From: UBA1952 sp965246905 | GTDB taxonomy: Bacteria > Bacteroidota > Bacteroidia > Chitinophagales > Chitinophagaceae | Assembly: GCA_965246905.1 (NCBI GenBank) | Contig: CBDFFZ010000014.1 | Span: forward strand, 327,328-391,327 | DNA length: 64,000 bases | Direction of reading: 5' to 3' | Shown: positions 54,014 to 62,214 of the stretch, in pieces | Position numbering within the stretch: the stretch's first letter is position 1 | How the letters are laid out: each line of letters begins with the position of its first letter | Translations under genes and position numbers: made by a program | The notes under the pieces: model-generated | The model's database searches: none | What the model was told of the DNA's origin: nothing | Seen by the model: the letters and a program-made list of their open reading frames with translations, nothing else

Positions 54014-55102
54014 ATGAAATCCACTCCATTTACGCAAACCCATATCGGCCTCGGCGCTAAGATGGCTGAGTTTGCCGGCTATAACATGCCCATCTCCTAC
54101 ACGAGCATCAATGAAGAGCACAATACCGTGCGCAACAATGCCGGCGTATTCGATGTAAGCCACATGGGCGAGTTCATGCTGAAGGGAGAGGGCGCACTCG
54201 ATCTTATACAACGCGTTACGAGCAATGATGCCTCCAAGCTCACCGCAGGAAAGGCCCAGTACTCCTGCCTGCCTAATGATCAGGGTGGTATTGTGGATGA
54301 CCTGCTGGTGTATTGCATCGAGGAGAATAAAACCTATATGCTGGTGGTAAATGCCTCCAATATCGAGAAAGACTGGAACTGGATCTCCACCTTCAATACA
54401 GGCGGTGTGGATATGGAGAACATCTCCGAAAAGACTGGCCTTCTCGCTGTGCAGGGCCCTAATGCGGTAAAGCTATTGCAGGAGCTTACCGATATGGACC
54501 TTACCCACCTCAAATACTACACCTTTACCAAAGGCCGCTTTGCCGGTGTGGATAATGTGCTCATCAGCGCTACAGGCTATACCGGCTCAGGCGGGGTTGA
54601 GATCTATTTTGAAGATAAGGATGGCGCCGGCGAAAAGATCTGGGCAGAAATATTCCGCGTAGGCGGCCCTAAAGGAATGAAGCCCATTGGCCTCGCCGCA
54701 AGAGATACCCTGCGCCTCGAGAAAGGCTTTGCCCTCTATGGCAATGATATAGACGATACAACCTCACCGCTCGAAGCCGGCCTCGGCTGGGTAACTAAAT
54801 TCTCCAAGGATTTTACCGCACGCCCCATTCTTGAAGCGCAGAAGGCAGCCGGAGTAACCCGCAAGCTCGTAGGCATTGAGATGATCGATAAGGGCATCCC
54901 CCGCCACCACTACCGGCTGCAGAATGCCGAAGGAACCGACATAGGCTACGTAACTTCCGGCACCCAGAGCCCGAGCCTCAGCAAAGCCATAGGCATGGCC
55001 TATGTGGATAAGGAATTCAGCGCAGAAGGCAGCGATATCTTCGTGGTAGTACGCGATAAAGCCCTCAAAGCGCAGGTAGTAAAAATGCCTTTTGTTCAAT
55101 AA
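54014..55102 (+). CDS. gcvT: Aminomethyltransferase (glycine cleavage T protein)
   Basis: 362 residues. It transfers the methylene group from the aminomethyl-lipoyl H protein to tetrahydrofolate and releases ammonia. Motifs: FDVSHMGEF, TSNDASKLTAGKAQYSCL, GGIVDDLLVY, ATGYTGSGGVEIYF (GTGYTGExGxE type) and AARDTLRLEKGFALYGND. I used ATG 54014 because the frame upstream has no Met except TTG/GTG starts and a promoter lies just before it. pyrH lies 107 bp further on. Confidence 0.95.
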   Translation: MKSTPFTQTHIGLGAKMAEFAGYNMPISYTSINEEHNTVRNNAGVFDVSHMGEFMLKGEGALDLIQRVTSNDASKLTAGKAQYSCLPNDQGGIVDDLLVYCIEENKTYMLVVNASNIEKDWNWISTFNTGGVDMENISEKTGLLAVQGPNAVKLLQELTDMDLTHLKYYTFTKGRFAGVDNVLISATGYTGSGGVEIYFEDKDGAGEKIWAEIFRVGGPKGMKPIGLAARDTLRLEKGFALYGNDIDDTTSPLEAGLGWVTKFSKDFTARPILEAQKAAGVTRKLVGIEMIDKGIPRHHYRLQNAEGTDIGYVTSGTQSPSLSKAIGMAYVDKEFSAEGSDIFVVVRDKALKAQVVKMPFVQ

Positions 55103-55109
55103 ATGCATG

Positions 55110-55202
55110 ACCATTCCGGATTCCGAAATTCGGATTCCGGAATACCCAATCTTAAGTTCAAATTACAGGCAAATCCGAAATCCCACTTCCGAAATCCGCA
55201 AT
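55110..55202. repeat. Short palindrome and TCCGAAAT repeats
   Basis: ATTCCGGATTCCGAA at 55113-55127 is nearly complementary to TTCGGATTCCGGAAT at 55129-55143. TCCGAAAT or close forms then repeat at about 55173 and 55186. It fills most of the gcvT-pyrH spacer. Confidence 0.55.
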
Positions 55203-55209
55203 AAAAAAG

Positions 55210-55926
55210 ATGCTTCCCAAATACAATAGAATCGTTTTAAAGCTCTCCGGCGAAAGCCTGATGGGCGACCGCAATTACGGCATTTCACCGGCCATGCTCG
55301 AGTCGTATGCCAACGATATAAAGCTGGTTACGGATATCGGCGTGCAGGTTGCCGTAGTGATCGGCGGCGGCAATATCTACCGTGGCATGAACGAGGCCGA
55401 AACCGGCATTGAGCGCGCCCAGGGCGATTATATGGGCATGCTTGCCACCGTGATCAACGGCATGGCGCTGCAGGCCGCCTTAGAGAAAGCCGGGGTAAAT
55501 ACCCGCCTCCAGAGCGCCATTAAAATGGAGCAGATCGCCGAGCCCTATATCCGCCGCCGCGCTATCCGCCACCTCGAGAAGGGCCGCGTGGTGATCTTCG
55601 GCGCCGGCACGGGCAATCCCTATTTTACTACCGATACTGCCGGCTCCCTCCGCGCCATCGAGATCAATGCGGATGTGATCCTGAAAGGCACCCGCGTGGA
55701 TGGCATCTATACCGCCGACCCCGAGCGCGACCTTACTGCTACCCGCTTTGAAACACTCACTTTCGGCGAGGTAATTTCCAAAGGCCTTAAGGTAATGGAT
55801 ATGACTGCCTTCACGCTCTGCCAGGAAAACAACCTGCCCATCATCGTATTCGATATGCACAAGGCCGGCAACCTGCTGGATGTGGTAAACGGCCATTCCA
55901 TAGGCACCCTGGTTAGCAATCATTAA
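55210..55926 (+). CDS. pyrH: UMP kinase
   Basis: 238 residues, the usual PyrH length. It makes UDP from UMP and ATP. Motifs: NRIVLKLSGESLMGD, VAVVIGGGNIYRG, LEKGRVVIFGAGTGNPYFTT, ILKGTRVDGIYTADPE and VMDMTAFTLCQENNLPIIVF. It starts MLPKYNRI, with an AAAAAAG purine-rich site. A strong terminator follows 18 bp after the stop. Confidence 0.95.
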   Translation: MLPKYNRIVLKLSGESLMGDRNYGISPAMLESYANDIKLVTDIGVQVAVVIGGGNIYRGMNEAETGIERAQGDYMGMLATVINGMALQAALEKAGVNTRLQSAIKMEQIAEPYIRRRAIRHLEKGRVVIFGAGTGNPYFTTDTAGSLRAIEINADVILKGTRVDGIYTADPERDLTATRFETLTFGEVISKGLKVMDMTAFTLCQENNLPIIVFDMHKAGNLLDVVNGHSIGTLVSNH

Positions 55927-55943
55927 TCACTGCTCTTTAGGAT

Positions 55944-55979
55944 AAAAGCCGGAATGCATCCACTGCATTCCGGCTTTTT
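55944..55979 (+). terminator. Rho-independent terminator of pyrH
   Basis: A 15-bp perfect stem AAAAGCCGGAATGCA/TGCATTCCGGCTTTT with a 5-base loop and a run of T. Confidence 0.9.
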
Positions 55980-56032
55980 ATTGGATAGCTTGCAAGCGAA
56001 CTATTTGAGTAGCAGGAAAAGATTAATAGCTA

Positions 56033-56419
56033 ATGGTTATAACCCGCAAAAAAACAGTAGATCATGCAGAGCCGCCAGAAAAGTATCCGGCGCTGGCAGT
56101 AGCCGGTAACGCGCAGAAAGAAAATGCTGCAGCGCAAAATGCAGCTTATCCGGCCCCGGCAGTTGATAATCCGGCGCAGTTAGTACTTATTCCGGGGGCA
56201 ATAGTGAGTACTGCGGTGCCGGCGCAGCAACTGACGGACAAACAGGAGGAGTCCAGGTGCAGGCAGCAGCTATCCATGCGTCAACAGAAGCTTGTTCCCG
56301 CAGAAAGAGGGTATTCCGACACAAATAGGCGCATATCCGGTGCAGGCAGCAGGCGCTCCGGTATAAAAAGAAGCGGAAAGGAGAGAAAAGGAGCAATTAA
56401 GCATGCGGATGCAGATTAA
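56033..56419 (+). CDS. Possible hypothetical protein, low complexity
   Basis: A 128-codon frame between two terminator-like or repeat regions. The product is rich in Ala, Pro, Gln, Lys and Arg (for example AVAGNAQKENAAAQNAAY) and has no recognisable domain. Base composition does not differ from the neighbours, and no clear ribosome binding site is seen. It may be a real small disordered protein or an accidental frame. Confidence 0.25.
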   Translation: MVITRKKTVDHAEPPEKYPALAVAGNAQKENAAAQNAAYPAPAVDNPAQLVLIPGAIVSTAVPAQQLTDKQEESRCRQQLSMRQQKLVPAERGYSDTNRRISGAGSRRSGIKRSGKERKGAIKHADAD

Positions 56420-56439
56420 ACTTTGGGTGCCCTCATCCG

Positions 56440-56568
56440 CGACCGCTGTTGTAGAGACGTTGCCTTGCAATACCTCAACGTGCTACGTTTACGCCCAAGG
56501 ATGATACAGCGCCCATCCGTGTAATCCATTAATCCGTTTAAAATCCGTGATTCAGATAAGCGTATGAG
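56440..56568. repeat. Short dispersed repeat mosaic
   Basis: GTAGAGACGTTGCCTTGCAA at about 56452-56471, with a degenerate inverted half (AACGTGCTAC) to about 56488, is followed by AATCCGT-type direct repeats (ATCCGTGTAATCC, AATCCGTTTAAAATCCGTG). These are styles of intergenic repeat commonly seen in Bacteroidota. Confidence 0.45.
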
Positions 56569-56660
56569 CCCGCGCAAGGGATAGCAGTGGAAAGCCCCGT
56601 AGCGATAGCGAAGGGCTTGGAACGGATAGCCCGGTGCCGCCCTTCGCGGCATGCGCCCCA
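56569..56660 (+). repeat. Dispersed intergenic repeat, copy B
   Basis: GGGATAGCAGTGGAAAGCCC, then CGGATAGCCCGG, and a GC-rich end with ATGCGCCCCA. It has the same block order as the minus-strand repeat at 43181-43290. Confidence 0.65.
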
Positions 56661-56744
56661 ACAATTAATTCGCCGGAAAGCTTGCACTCCTGCAAATAAT
56701 TTGCAAACTTGTAATGCTTCCCTAAAAACAGGCAATATCTCATT

Positions 56745-57485
56745 ATGAGCAAAGACAGGATTGTATTGGTAACCGGCGCTACCGGCGGCCTCGGCACTGC
56801 GATGTGCAAAGAACTCAATAAGGATGGCTACCGCGTGGCAGCCAATTACCGCAATAAAGAAAAAGCCGGGGCCTGGCAGAAAACCATGCACGATGAGGGC
56901 GTAGAGGTGCAGCTTTTTGAGGGCGATGTAACCGACTTTGAAAGCGTGGGCAATATGATCAACGAGATCGAAGCGAAGCTCGGCCCTATCGATGTGCTGG
57001 TGAACAATGCCGGCATCACGCGCGATGGCCGCTTCTCGAAGATGAGCCTCGACGACTGGAATGAGGTGATCAGCGCCAACCTGAACAGTGTATTCAACTG
57101 CTCGCGCCATGTGATCAATGGCATGATCGACCGCAAGTTTGGCCGCATCATCAATATATCTTCGGTAAACGGGCAGCGCGGGCAATTCGGGCAGGCCAAT
57201 TACTCAGCAGCAAAGGCAGGCATGCACGGCTTTACCAAAACGCTGGCTATGGAAGTGGCCAAGTACGGCATTACGGTGAATACGATCTCCCCCGGCTATA
57301 TAGGCACGGATATGGTTATGGCGGTAGAGCAGAAATACCGCGATGCGATCGTGGCGCAGATACCGATGGGGCGCCTGGGCGGCACGCATGAGGTAGCGCA
57401 TCTGGTATCGTTCCTCGCATCGGATGAGGCGGGCTTTATTACCGGGGCCAATTACAGCATCAACGGCGGGCAGCACGTGTATTGA
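56745..57485 (+). CDS. phaB: Acetoacetyl-CoA reductase-like SDR (PhaB type)
   Basis: 246 residues, classical short-chain dehydrogenase. NADP-binding TGATGGLG (10-17), NNAG (87-90) and the Ser140-Tyr153-Lys157 triad are intact. Segments VLVNNAGITRD and the end FITGANYSINGGQH resemble PhaB, which makes (R)-3-hydroxybutyryl-CoA for polyhydroxyalkanoate. FabG-type oxoacyl-ACP reductase is the alternative. No phaA or phaC gene is adjacent, so a PHA role is not shown. Start ATG 56745 follows AATATCTCATT. Confidence 0.8.
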   Translation: MSKDRIVLVTGATGGLGTAMCKELNKDGYRVAANYRNKEKAGAWQKTMHDEGVEVQLFEGDVTDFESVGNMINEIEAKLGPIDVLVNNAGITRDGRFSKMSLDDWNEVISANLNSVFNCSRHVINGMIDRKFGRIINISSVNGQRGQFGQANYSAAKAGMHGFTKTLAMEVAKYGITVNTISPGYIGTDMVMAVEQKYRDAIVAQIPMGRLGGTHEVAHLVSFLASDEAGFITGANYSINGGQHVY

Positions 57486-57499
57486 AGGGTGAACCCCAA

Positions 57500-57654
57500 C
57501 CCGGCCTTCTTTAAGAGTGGAGTAAGGCTTTTGCACAAACTTTGTCATCCCGCAGGGATCTTTGACACCCAAAGCTTAGGCAAAGATCCCTGCGGGATGA
57601 CAATGCTGCTGTAAACTATAGGATGCAATTGCCCTAATCTTAAAGAAGGCCGGG
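57500..57654. repeat. Nested inverted-repeat element
   Basis: Outer arms CCCGGCCTTCTTTAAGA (57500-57516) and its perfect complement (57638-57654) enclose an inner 23-bp perfect inverted repeat (57542-57564 with 57581-57603; starts TTGTCATCCCGCAGGG) around a 16-base loop. The element is about 155 bases long and has no gene. Confidence 0.8.
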
Positions 57655-57663
57655 CACATAGCT

Positions 57664-57698
57664 AAAAGCCCTGCAAACGCAATGTTTGCAGGGCTTTT
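57664..57698. terminator. Terminator with 15-bp stem
   Basis: AAAAGCCCTGCAAAC/GTTTGCAGGGCTTTT around GCAAT, with T-rich ends on both strands. It can serve the reductase gene and the small minus-strand gene. Confidence 0.85.
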
Positions 57699-57717
57699 AA
57701 TGTATTCAGGAATTAAT

Positions 57718-58011
57718 TTACTTGCCGTTGCTGGCGGGCAGGGGCTGATTGGTATTGTAGTTGAGGTTGCGCTGCTTGTTCTTGCGCTGGCCATCGTTGA
57801 TGGGGGTGTTATCGCCTTTGTAGGCCGATGGCTGATCGTCGCTGCGGTGGGAGCCATTGTAAGCGCGATCGTATGGGCCGCTGTGGTGGCGCGAGCGGTG
57901 GTAATGCATCCGGTGATGGCGGGAGGAGCGGTGCTGCATCCGGTGCTGCGCAATCGCATCCGCCTGCAGCCCTATGAGCAATATGCTGGCAATGAGCAAG
58001 TGTTTCATCAT
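57718..58011 (-). CDS. Small exported His-rich protein
   Basis: 97 residues. A signal peptide (1-22, ADAIAQ) is followed by a strongly His/Arg/Ser-rich part (HRMQHRSSRHHRMHYHRSRH) and an Asn/Gln-rich tail. A His-rich exported segment can bind transition metals, but no such role is shown. It overlaps no other gene and ends 20 bp from a terminator. Confidence 0.6.
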   Translation of the reverse strand: MMKHLLIASILLIGLQADAIAQHRMQHRSSRHHRMHYHRSRHHSGPYDRAYNGSHRSDDQPSAYKGDNTPINDGQRKNKQRNLNYNTNQPLPASNGK

Positions 58012-58123
58012 TGTGGTATAATTAAATAAGTGAGTTGATTTATTTAAGGCTTAAAAAATTAATGCCACCTTTTTTTCCACTGGAGCAAAGCAGGCTGGTA
58101 ATGAGCCTGCTTCATCGGTATCC

Positions 58124-58903
58124 TCACGATCCGTTCCCGGTATTTACCAGTATATTCAGAATAATCCCTTCATTGTATTGGAGCACATTCCGGTTTCCGA
58201 TCTCCCGGCCTAATTGGAGTGTCTGGTTAAGGTAACCGGCTTCCACTCTCAAATGCTTATTGACCTTATAGCCGGCCAGGACCCCGATACGGTTTTGATC
58301 AAAAATATTTTCGCCAACATTCTTTCCGAAGCCGATAAACAGTTCATCGTATGCTGCGGCATAAAATTCACGATCATCGAGTGTGCGGCCCTGAAGCGGG
58401 CATTGCATGCGCAGCATATAGCGGGTACGGTTGGTATAGGTGTAGGCATCCGGCTTTTCGGATACTGCACTGTTAAACCTTGCTACCCAGCGCTGCTCCA
58501 GCCTGATGCGGTGCTGCAGGCTCACCCTGGCTACCTGCTGCGAAAATTGCACCTGCTCGTGGAGCCGGTACTCAGGATATGTTTTGCCAAAGCTGTTCAG
58601 GGGATAATCGCCGTAATCAAATGTCACTACCCAGGCCATGCCCATTTGCAATTGCATATCAGGCAGCATTTGATAATTAATGGCCGGGCGGAAGAGGCTT
58701 TGCTGCCAGTTGCTAATCCATTGATCCCGCCGCCACTGATATTCAATCTGGGCACTCCAATTTTCAGCAATTTTATGATTGATCGTCGAGGTGTACCAGC
58801 CAATACTATTGTGATCATTGAGGCGGGTGTTCTGTGCGCTTGCTATGGCATTTAAAACAACCAGTAAAAGTATAAGGCTGATTTTACGAAGTGGGAATAG
58901 CAT
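58124..58903 (-). CDS. DUF2490 outer-membrane protein
   Basis: 259 residues from MLFPLRK. A signal peptide ends near AIASAQ, followed by alternating beta strands typical of DUF2490: GWYTSTINHKIAENWSAQIE, YQWRRDQW, RPAINYQMLPDMQLQMGMAW and FYAAYDELFIGFGKN-type segments. It is predicted to be a beta-barrel outer-membrane protein of unknown function. Its start faces that of the LEA-like lipoprotein gene, 43 bp away. Confidence 0.85.
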   Translation of the reverse strand: MLFPLRKISLILLLVVLNAIASAQNTRLNDHNSIGWYTSTINHKIAENWSAQIEYQWRRDQWISNWQQSLFRPAINYQMLPDMQLQMGMAWVVTFDYGDYPLNSFGKTYPEYRLHEQVQFSQQVARVSLQHRIRLEQRWVARFNSAVSEKPDAYTYTNRTRYMLRMQCPLQGRTLDDREFYAAAYDELFIGFGKNVGENIFDQNRIGVLAGYKVNKHLRVEAGYLNQTLQLGREIGNRNVLQYNEGIILNILVNTGNGS

Positions 58904-58934
58904 AAGCGGCGCAAGATACAAAGCGATCCTGCTT

Positions 58935-58942
58935 TACATTTG
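58935..58942 (+). promoter_or_regulatory. -7 box five bases before a start codon
   Basis: TACATTTG matches TAnnTTTG and ends five bases before ATG 58947, the same distance as at the MarR gene. No clear -33 box is visible. Confidence 0.5.
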
Positions 58943-58946
58943 GGGG

Positions 58947-59399
58947 ATGATGCTTTTCCGAAATCTGCTGCTGCCGGTGGCGCTGATATTTGCCCTGCAA
59001 AGCTGCGCGCAGGTAAAGGCGCTCGAATACCAGGATGTGGAGCACTTCCGCGTGCAGCAGGTAGATCTGCAGCAGGCCACCTTCGTTACAGACCTGCGCT
59101 TCTATAACCCCAACAGCTACAGCCTCAGCCTGAAGGATGGTGATATAGATGTGTATTTCAGTGACCGCTACGCCGGCAAAGCCGTGCTGGATGAGCGTAC
59201 CATCGTACCGGCAAAGGATACGTTCCTGCTGCCGGTCTCCTTTACCGCAGGGCTGCAAAGCATCTTTACAAATGCGCTGGATATCCTCGCCAACAAAGAG
59301 ATTACCGTACGATTGCAGGGCAGCATCAAAGCCGGTAAAGGCCGCATTTTTATCCGCGTGCCGGTAAAATACGAAGGCCGCCAGCAGATCAACCTGTGA
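58947..59399 (+). CDS. LEA type 2 (WHy-like) lipoprotein
   Basis: 150 residues. The lipobox ends at LQSC (Cys20). The mature domain has VTDLRFYNPNSYSLSLKDGD, IDVYFSDRYAGKAVLDER and FLLPVSFTAGL, matching the water-stress/hypersensitive (LEA_2) beta-sandwich. It should be a lipid-anchored envelope protein. ATG 58947 or 58950. A TAnnTTTG box lies directly upstream. Confidence 0.75.
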   Translation: MMLFRNLLLPVALIFALQSCAQVKALEYQDVEHFRVQQVDLQQATFVTDLRFYNPNSYSLSLKDGDIDVYFSDRYAGKAVLDERTIVPAKDTFLLPVSFTAGLQSIFTNALDILANKEITVRLQGSIKAGKGRIFIRVPVKYEGRQQINL

Positions 59400-59534
59400 T
59401 AGCTGTTGATGCGCTCCAGGGCTGATGCACGATTTCTTTCTGCACCCTAAATGCTGCACATTGCATAGCTGCCCTGTAACATACGGCAACTACTAAAAGT
59501 TTCCCTTTTCATTTATAATAAAGCTGCATTTGCC

Positions 59535-60137
59535 ATGCCTTCATTAACGATTCCTTTCGTGCGCCTTAATGATCGGTTAGCGGAAAAAAACTTTGCCGCC
59601 ATTGTACACTTACAAGGGCATTCGCCGGAAGATGTGTACCGCGGCTTAGGCTGCAATTACCCGAAGTTCTTTAAGATGGATGTGCTCTGTAAATGGGCCT
59701 GGCTCGGCGCCGAAGCCTTGCTGCGCACGGAGAATGGCCTTCTTTATGACGGTCTGGATAAAAACAGGATCGCAGTGGTGCTGGCTACAAAGCACGGCTG
59801 CCTTGCGGTGGATAAACGCTACCAGGAGACAATAAGCACGATTCCCAGCCCGGCGCTATTTGTATATACGCTGCCCAATATCATGCTGGGGGAGATCTGC
59901 ATCCGCCACGGCTTTAAGGGGGAGCAATTATGCCTTGCGCAGGATGCCTTTAACGAGCAGGAAATAATCTTTTGGGTGCAGGATCTGTTTAAGAACAGGG
60001 GAATGAAGCATTGCCTTTTCGGCTGGATAGATGCAGTAAATGAGGAGCATGATGTGTGCCTTTTCTGGGCATCAAATAATGAAGCAGAAAGCCTGACAAC
60101 TGAAGCCATTACCACCGCTTATAACGACACGACCTAA
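59535..60137 (+). CDS. Short ketosynthase-like (beta-ketoacyl synthase) protein
   Basis: 200 residues. KFFKMDVLCKWAWLGAEALL and the later IPSPALFVYTLPNIMLGEIC resemble the N-terminal half of the thiolase-fold beta-ketoacyl synthases used in Bacteroidota pigment and aryl-polyene biosynthesis. The active-site Cys and the two His of a complete KS are not visible, so it may be a non-catalytic partner. No acyl carrier protein or second KS is next to it. It is not followed by an operon. Confidence 0.65.
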   Translation: MPSLTIPFVRLNDRLAEKNFAAIVHLQGHSPEDVYRGLGCNYPKFFKMDVLCKWAWLGAEALLRTENGLLYDGLDKNRIAVVLATKHGCLAVDKRYQETISTIPSPALFVYTLPNIMLGEICIRHGFKGEQLCLAQDAFNEQEIIFWVQDLFKNRGMKHCLFGWIDAVNEEHDVCLFWASNNEAESLTTEAITTAYNDTT

Positions 60138-60460
60138 CTGTGTAGTAATACACACAAGTAAAGAACATGAGACAACTGCGTTTGATCAAACCATGGCGCC
60201 TGCAAACAAGGCACCAAAATACAGGCTACGATTGCCAGGAAGCAAAAGTTTATAATGCTTACACCATATCCTGCTCCGGCCCGCAGCGCGCAGGCTTCGA
60301 AGCGGAAGCTATGTGCAACCCCCGAACCGTTAAGAAGGGCAGCGCTTCAGAGGCGTACACAATTGCTGCTCCTGCTGATTTCTTCATAAACCGGCAGGCC
60401 CCAAGGAACTGAAGATCCTGTTTCAATCTGAATGGAATAATGCCCGATTATAAGGTCTGT
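60138..60460. other. Intergenic region
   Basis: About 320 bases. The 81-codon frame at 60167-60412 has no recognisable protein and is rejected. No other feature is seen. Confidence 0.5.
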
Positions 60461-62149
60461 CTACTTAGCCAGCCGGCGGATCATATCGGTACGCATGGCC
60501 CTTGCCTGGGTATCGCCCGGCTTTAACTCAATTGCTTTGTCCAAGCTTTTTACACCTTCTGCAAGATTACCGGTATTGGCCAGCACAACGGCTCTTGTAA
60601 GCCAGGTATTGCTGTTGGCTGGATCCAGCGCAGCAGACCTATCAAGCGCACCCAATGCGTTTTTAGCGTCTTTATTCAGAATGTAGATATTGCCCAGGTT
60701 GGCCCATACTTCGGCATCGCGGGTGCCGGCGATGGCGAGCGTATTATAGTAATGAAAAGCGCTGTCGTAATTGCCGGCGCTTACGTAATAATCACCCATG
60801 TTCTTATATGCCGTCTTGGCGTTCAGGTTTACCTGCTTACCGTCCTTTTCCTTAATGGGATACTGATGGATCACATCTGCCCACAGCGCACCGCTATTAT
60901 CCCATACCAGTATCCGCCGGTATGCCTGCACTGCATAGAAAACCAGCATTAAGCTACCAGCGGCAATGGCTATCTGCCGGAAACGCGGGCGGCTTACCAA
61001 TTGCGCAAAGCATATCCCCGCAGGGAAAAAAAGACCGATGGATGAGACGTAGGTATAGCGGTCTGCCATCAAGGCGCTGCCTACTGAAACTACCTGGAGC
61101 ACTAATGCAATCATCAGGATAAAAAAGCCAATGCCCCACACTGCCACGCGAAATATTTCCTTGTCTTTCCTGAATAATAAAACCAGTGGCAAAATGATTA
61201 GTGCAAGCGCAATCAATGGCGCCAGGAAGTATAGAGCCGGCAGCGGAAAATCAGGATAGGGGTAATAAGCAGAAAGCTGTAGCGGCAACAACAACTTAAG
61301 CCAGTAAGTGCAAAAGGCTGCGCCGGCAAACTCCAAGCGCTGCGGAATGGTAAAAGCGGCAAAATCGGCAATGGCACTTTTCTGTGCGGAAACCGTGAAT
61401 ATGCCCATTATGACAGCTACTATGATATAGGGTACCTTCTCCAACAGCAGCCTTATATCAAACCTGCGCCGGTATAGATAGTCCGTTAGCAAAAGCACAA
61501 ACGGCAGCGGCACAGCCATTGCTTTACACAGGCAGGACAAGATGAAAAAGAGGACGGAAAGCCCGAGCAGGGTTATCTTTTTATGGTCTAAGTAGCGGAG
61601 GTAGGTAAGGGCGGAAAGAAGAAAGAAAAAGCAGTAGAGCACATCTTTCCGCTCGGATATCCAGGCTACGCTCTCTACATGCATCGGGTGGATGCCAAAG
61701 AGCAGCGCGCATATACCGGCAGCCATAAGATTACCCTTGCTGAGGCGATAAATAAATAGCAGAACAAGGATCGTATTGAACAGGTGAAACAGCATATTAG
61801 TGTGTACGAATGGAGCAATGCTGATGGTGTTTAAATCTTCATCAAAGCCGCGCTGATAATCTATAGCCAGCGAAAGCACGGTAAGCGGATGATAGTTGAA
61901 CATCACTACCGACTTCGGGTCAAACATCTTCTGGATGTTCGCGCTGCTGAGGGAAGTAACGAGTGGCTGTGCGGTTACGTAACCCCCGTCATCCCAATTG
62001 GTAAATTCCTTGCTTCCGGAAAATACCGGCATATAACATAAAAGTGTGAGTAGCGCAATGCCGATGGCACAGAGCCAGAGCCTGCGGTTGCCGGCTGTTA
62101 TAAGCCCGTTATCTGCGGCTGTATTATTTTCTGTTTTATCGATGCTCAT
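60461..62149 (-). CDS. TPR membrane glycosyltransferase-like protein (TMTC type)
   Basis: 562 residues. About 11 membrane helices (30-420) with the hallmark GIHPMHVESVAWISERKDVL and YHPLTVLSLAIDYQRG, followed by three TPR units (about 435-560) such as AEVWANLGNIYILNKDAKNA. Such GT-C proteins use lipid-linked sugars at the inner membrane, and TPRs bind partner proteins. The acceptor is unknown. The gene stands alone on the minus strand. A transporter function is less likely. Confidence 0.8.
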   Translation of the reverse strand: MSIDKTENNTAADNGLITAGNRRLWLCAIGIALLTLLCYMPVFSGSKEFTNWDDGGYVTAQPLVTSLSSANIQKMFDPKSVVMFNYHPLTVLSLAIDYQRGFDEDLNTISIAPFVHTNMLFHLFNTILVLLFIYRLSKGNLMAAGICALLFGIHPMHVESVAWISERKDVLYCFFFLLSALTYLRYLDHKKITLLGLSVLFFILSCLCKAMAVPLPFVLLLTDYLYRRRFDIRLLLEKVPYIIVAVIMGIFTVSAQKSAIADFAAFTIPQRLEFAGAAFCTYWLKLLLPLQLSAYYPYPDFPLPALYFLAPLIALALIILPLVLLFRKDKEIFRVAVWGIGFFILMIALVLQVVSVGSALMADRYTYVSSIGLFFPAGICFAQLVSRPRFRQIAIAAGSLMLVFYAVQAYRRILVWDNSGALWADVIHQYPIKEKDGKQVNLNAKTAYKNMGDYYVSAGNYDSAFHYYNTLAIAGTRDAEVWANLGNIYILNKDAKNALGALDRSAALDPANSNTWLTRAVVLANTGNLAEGVKSLDKAIELKPGDTQARAMRTDMIRRLAK

Positions 62150-62214
62150 GGTAGCGTGCTCAGCATATCAATGATACAGAAAAACGTTTAGAACTATTGC
62201 GCGCGCAGCATACA

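Noticed and set aside
60167..60412. 81-codon ORF after the ketosynthase-like gene
   Set aside because: No recognisable domain, not an acyl carrier protein, mixed composition and no ribosome binding site.
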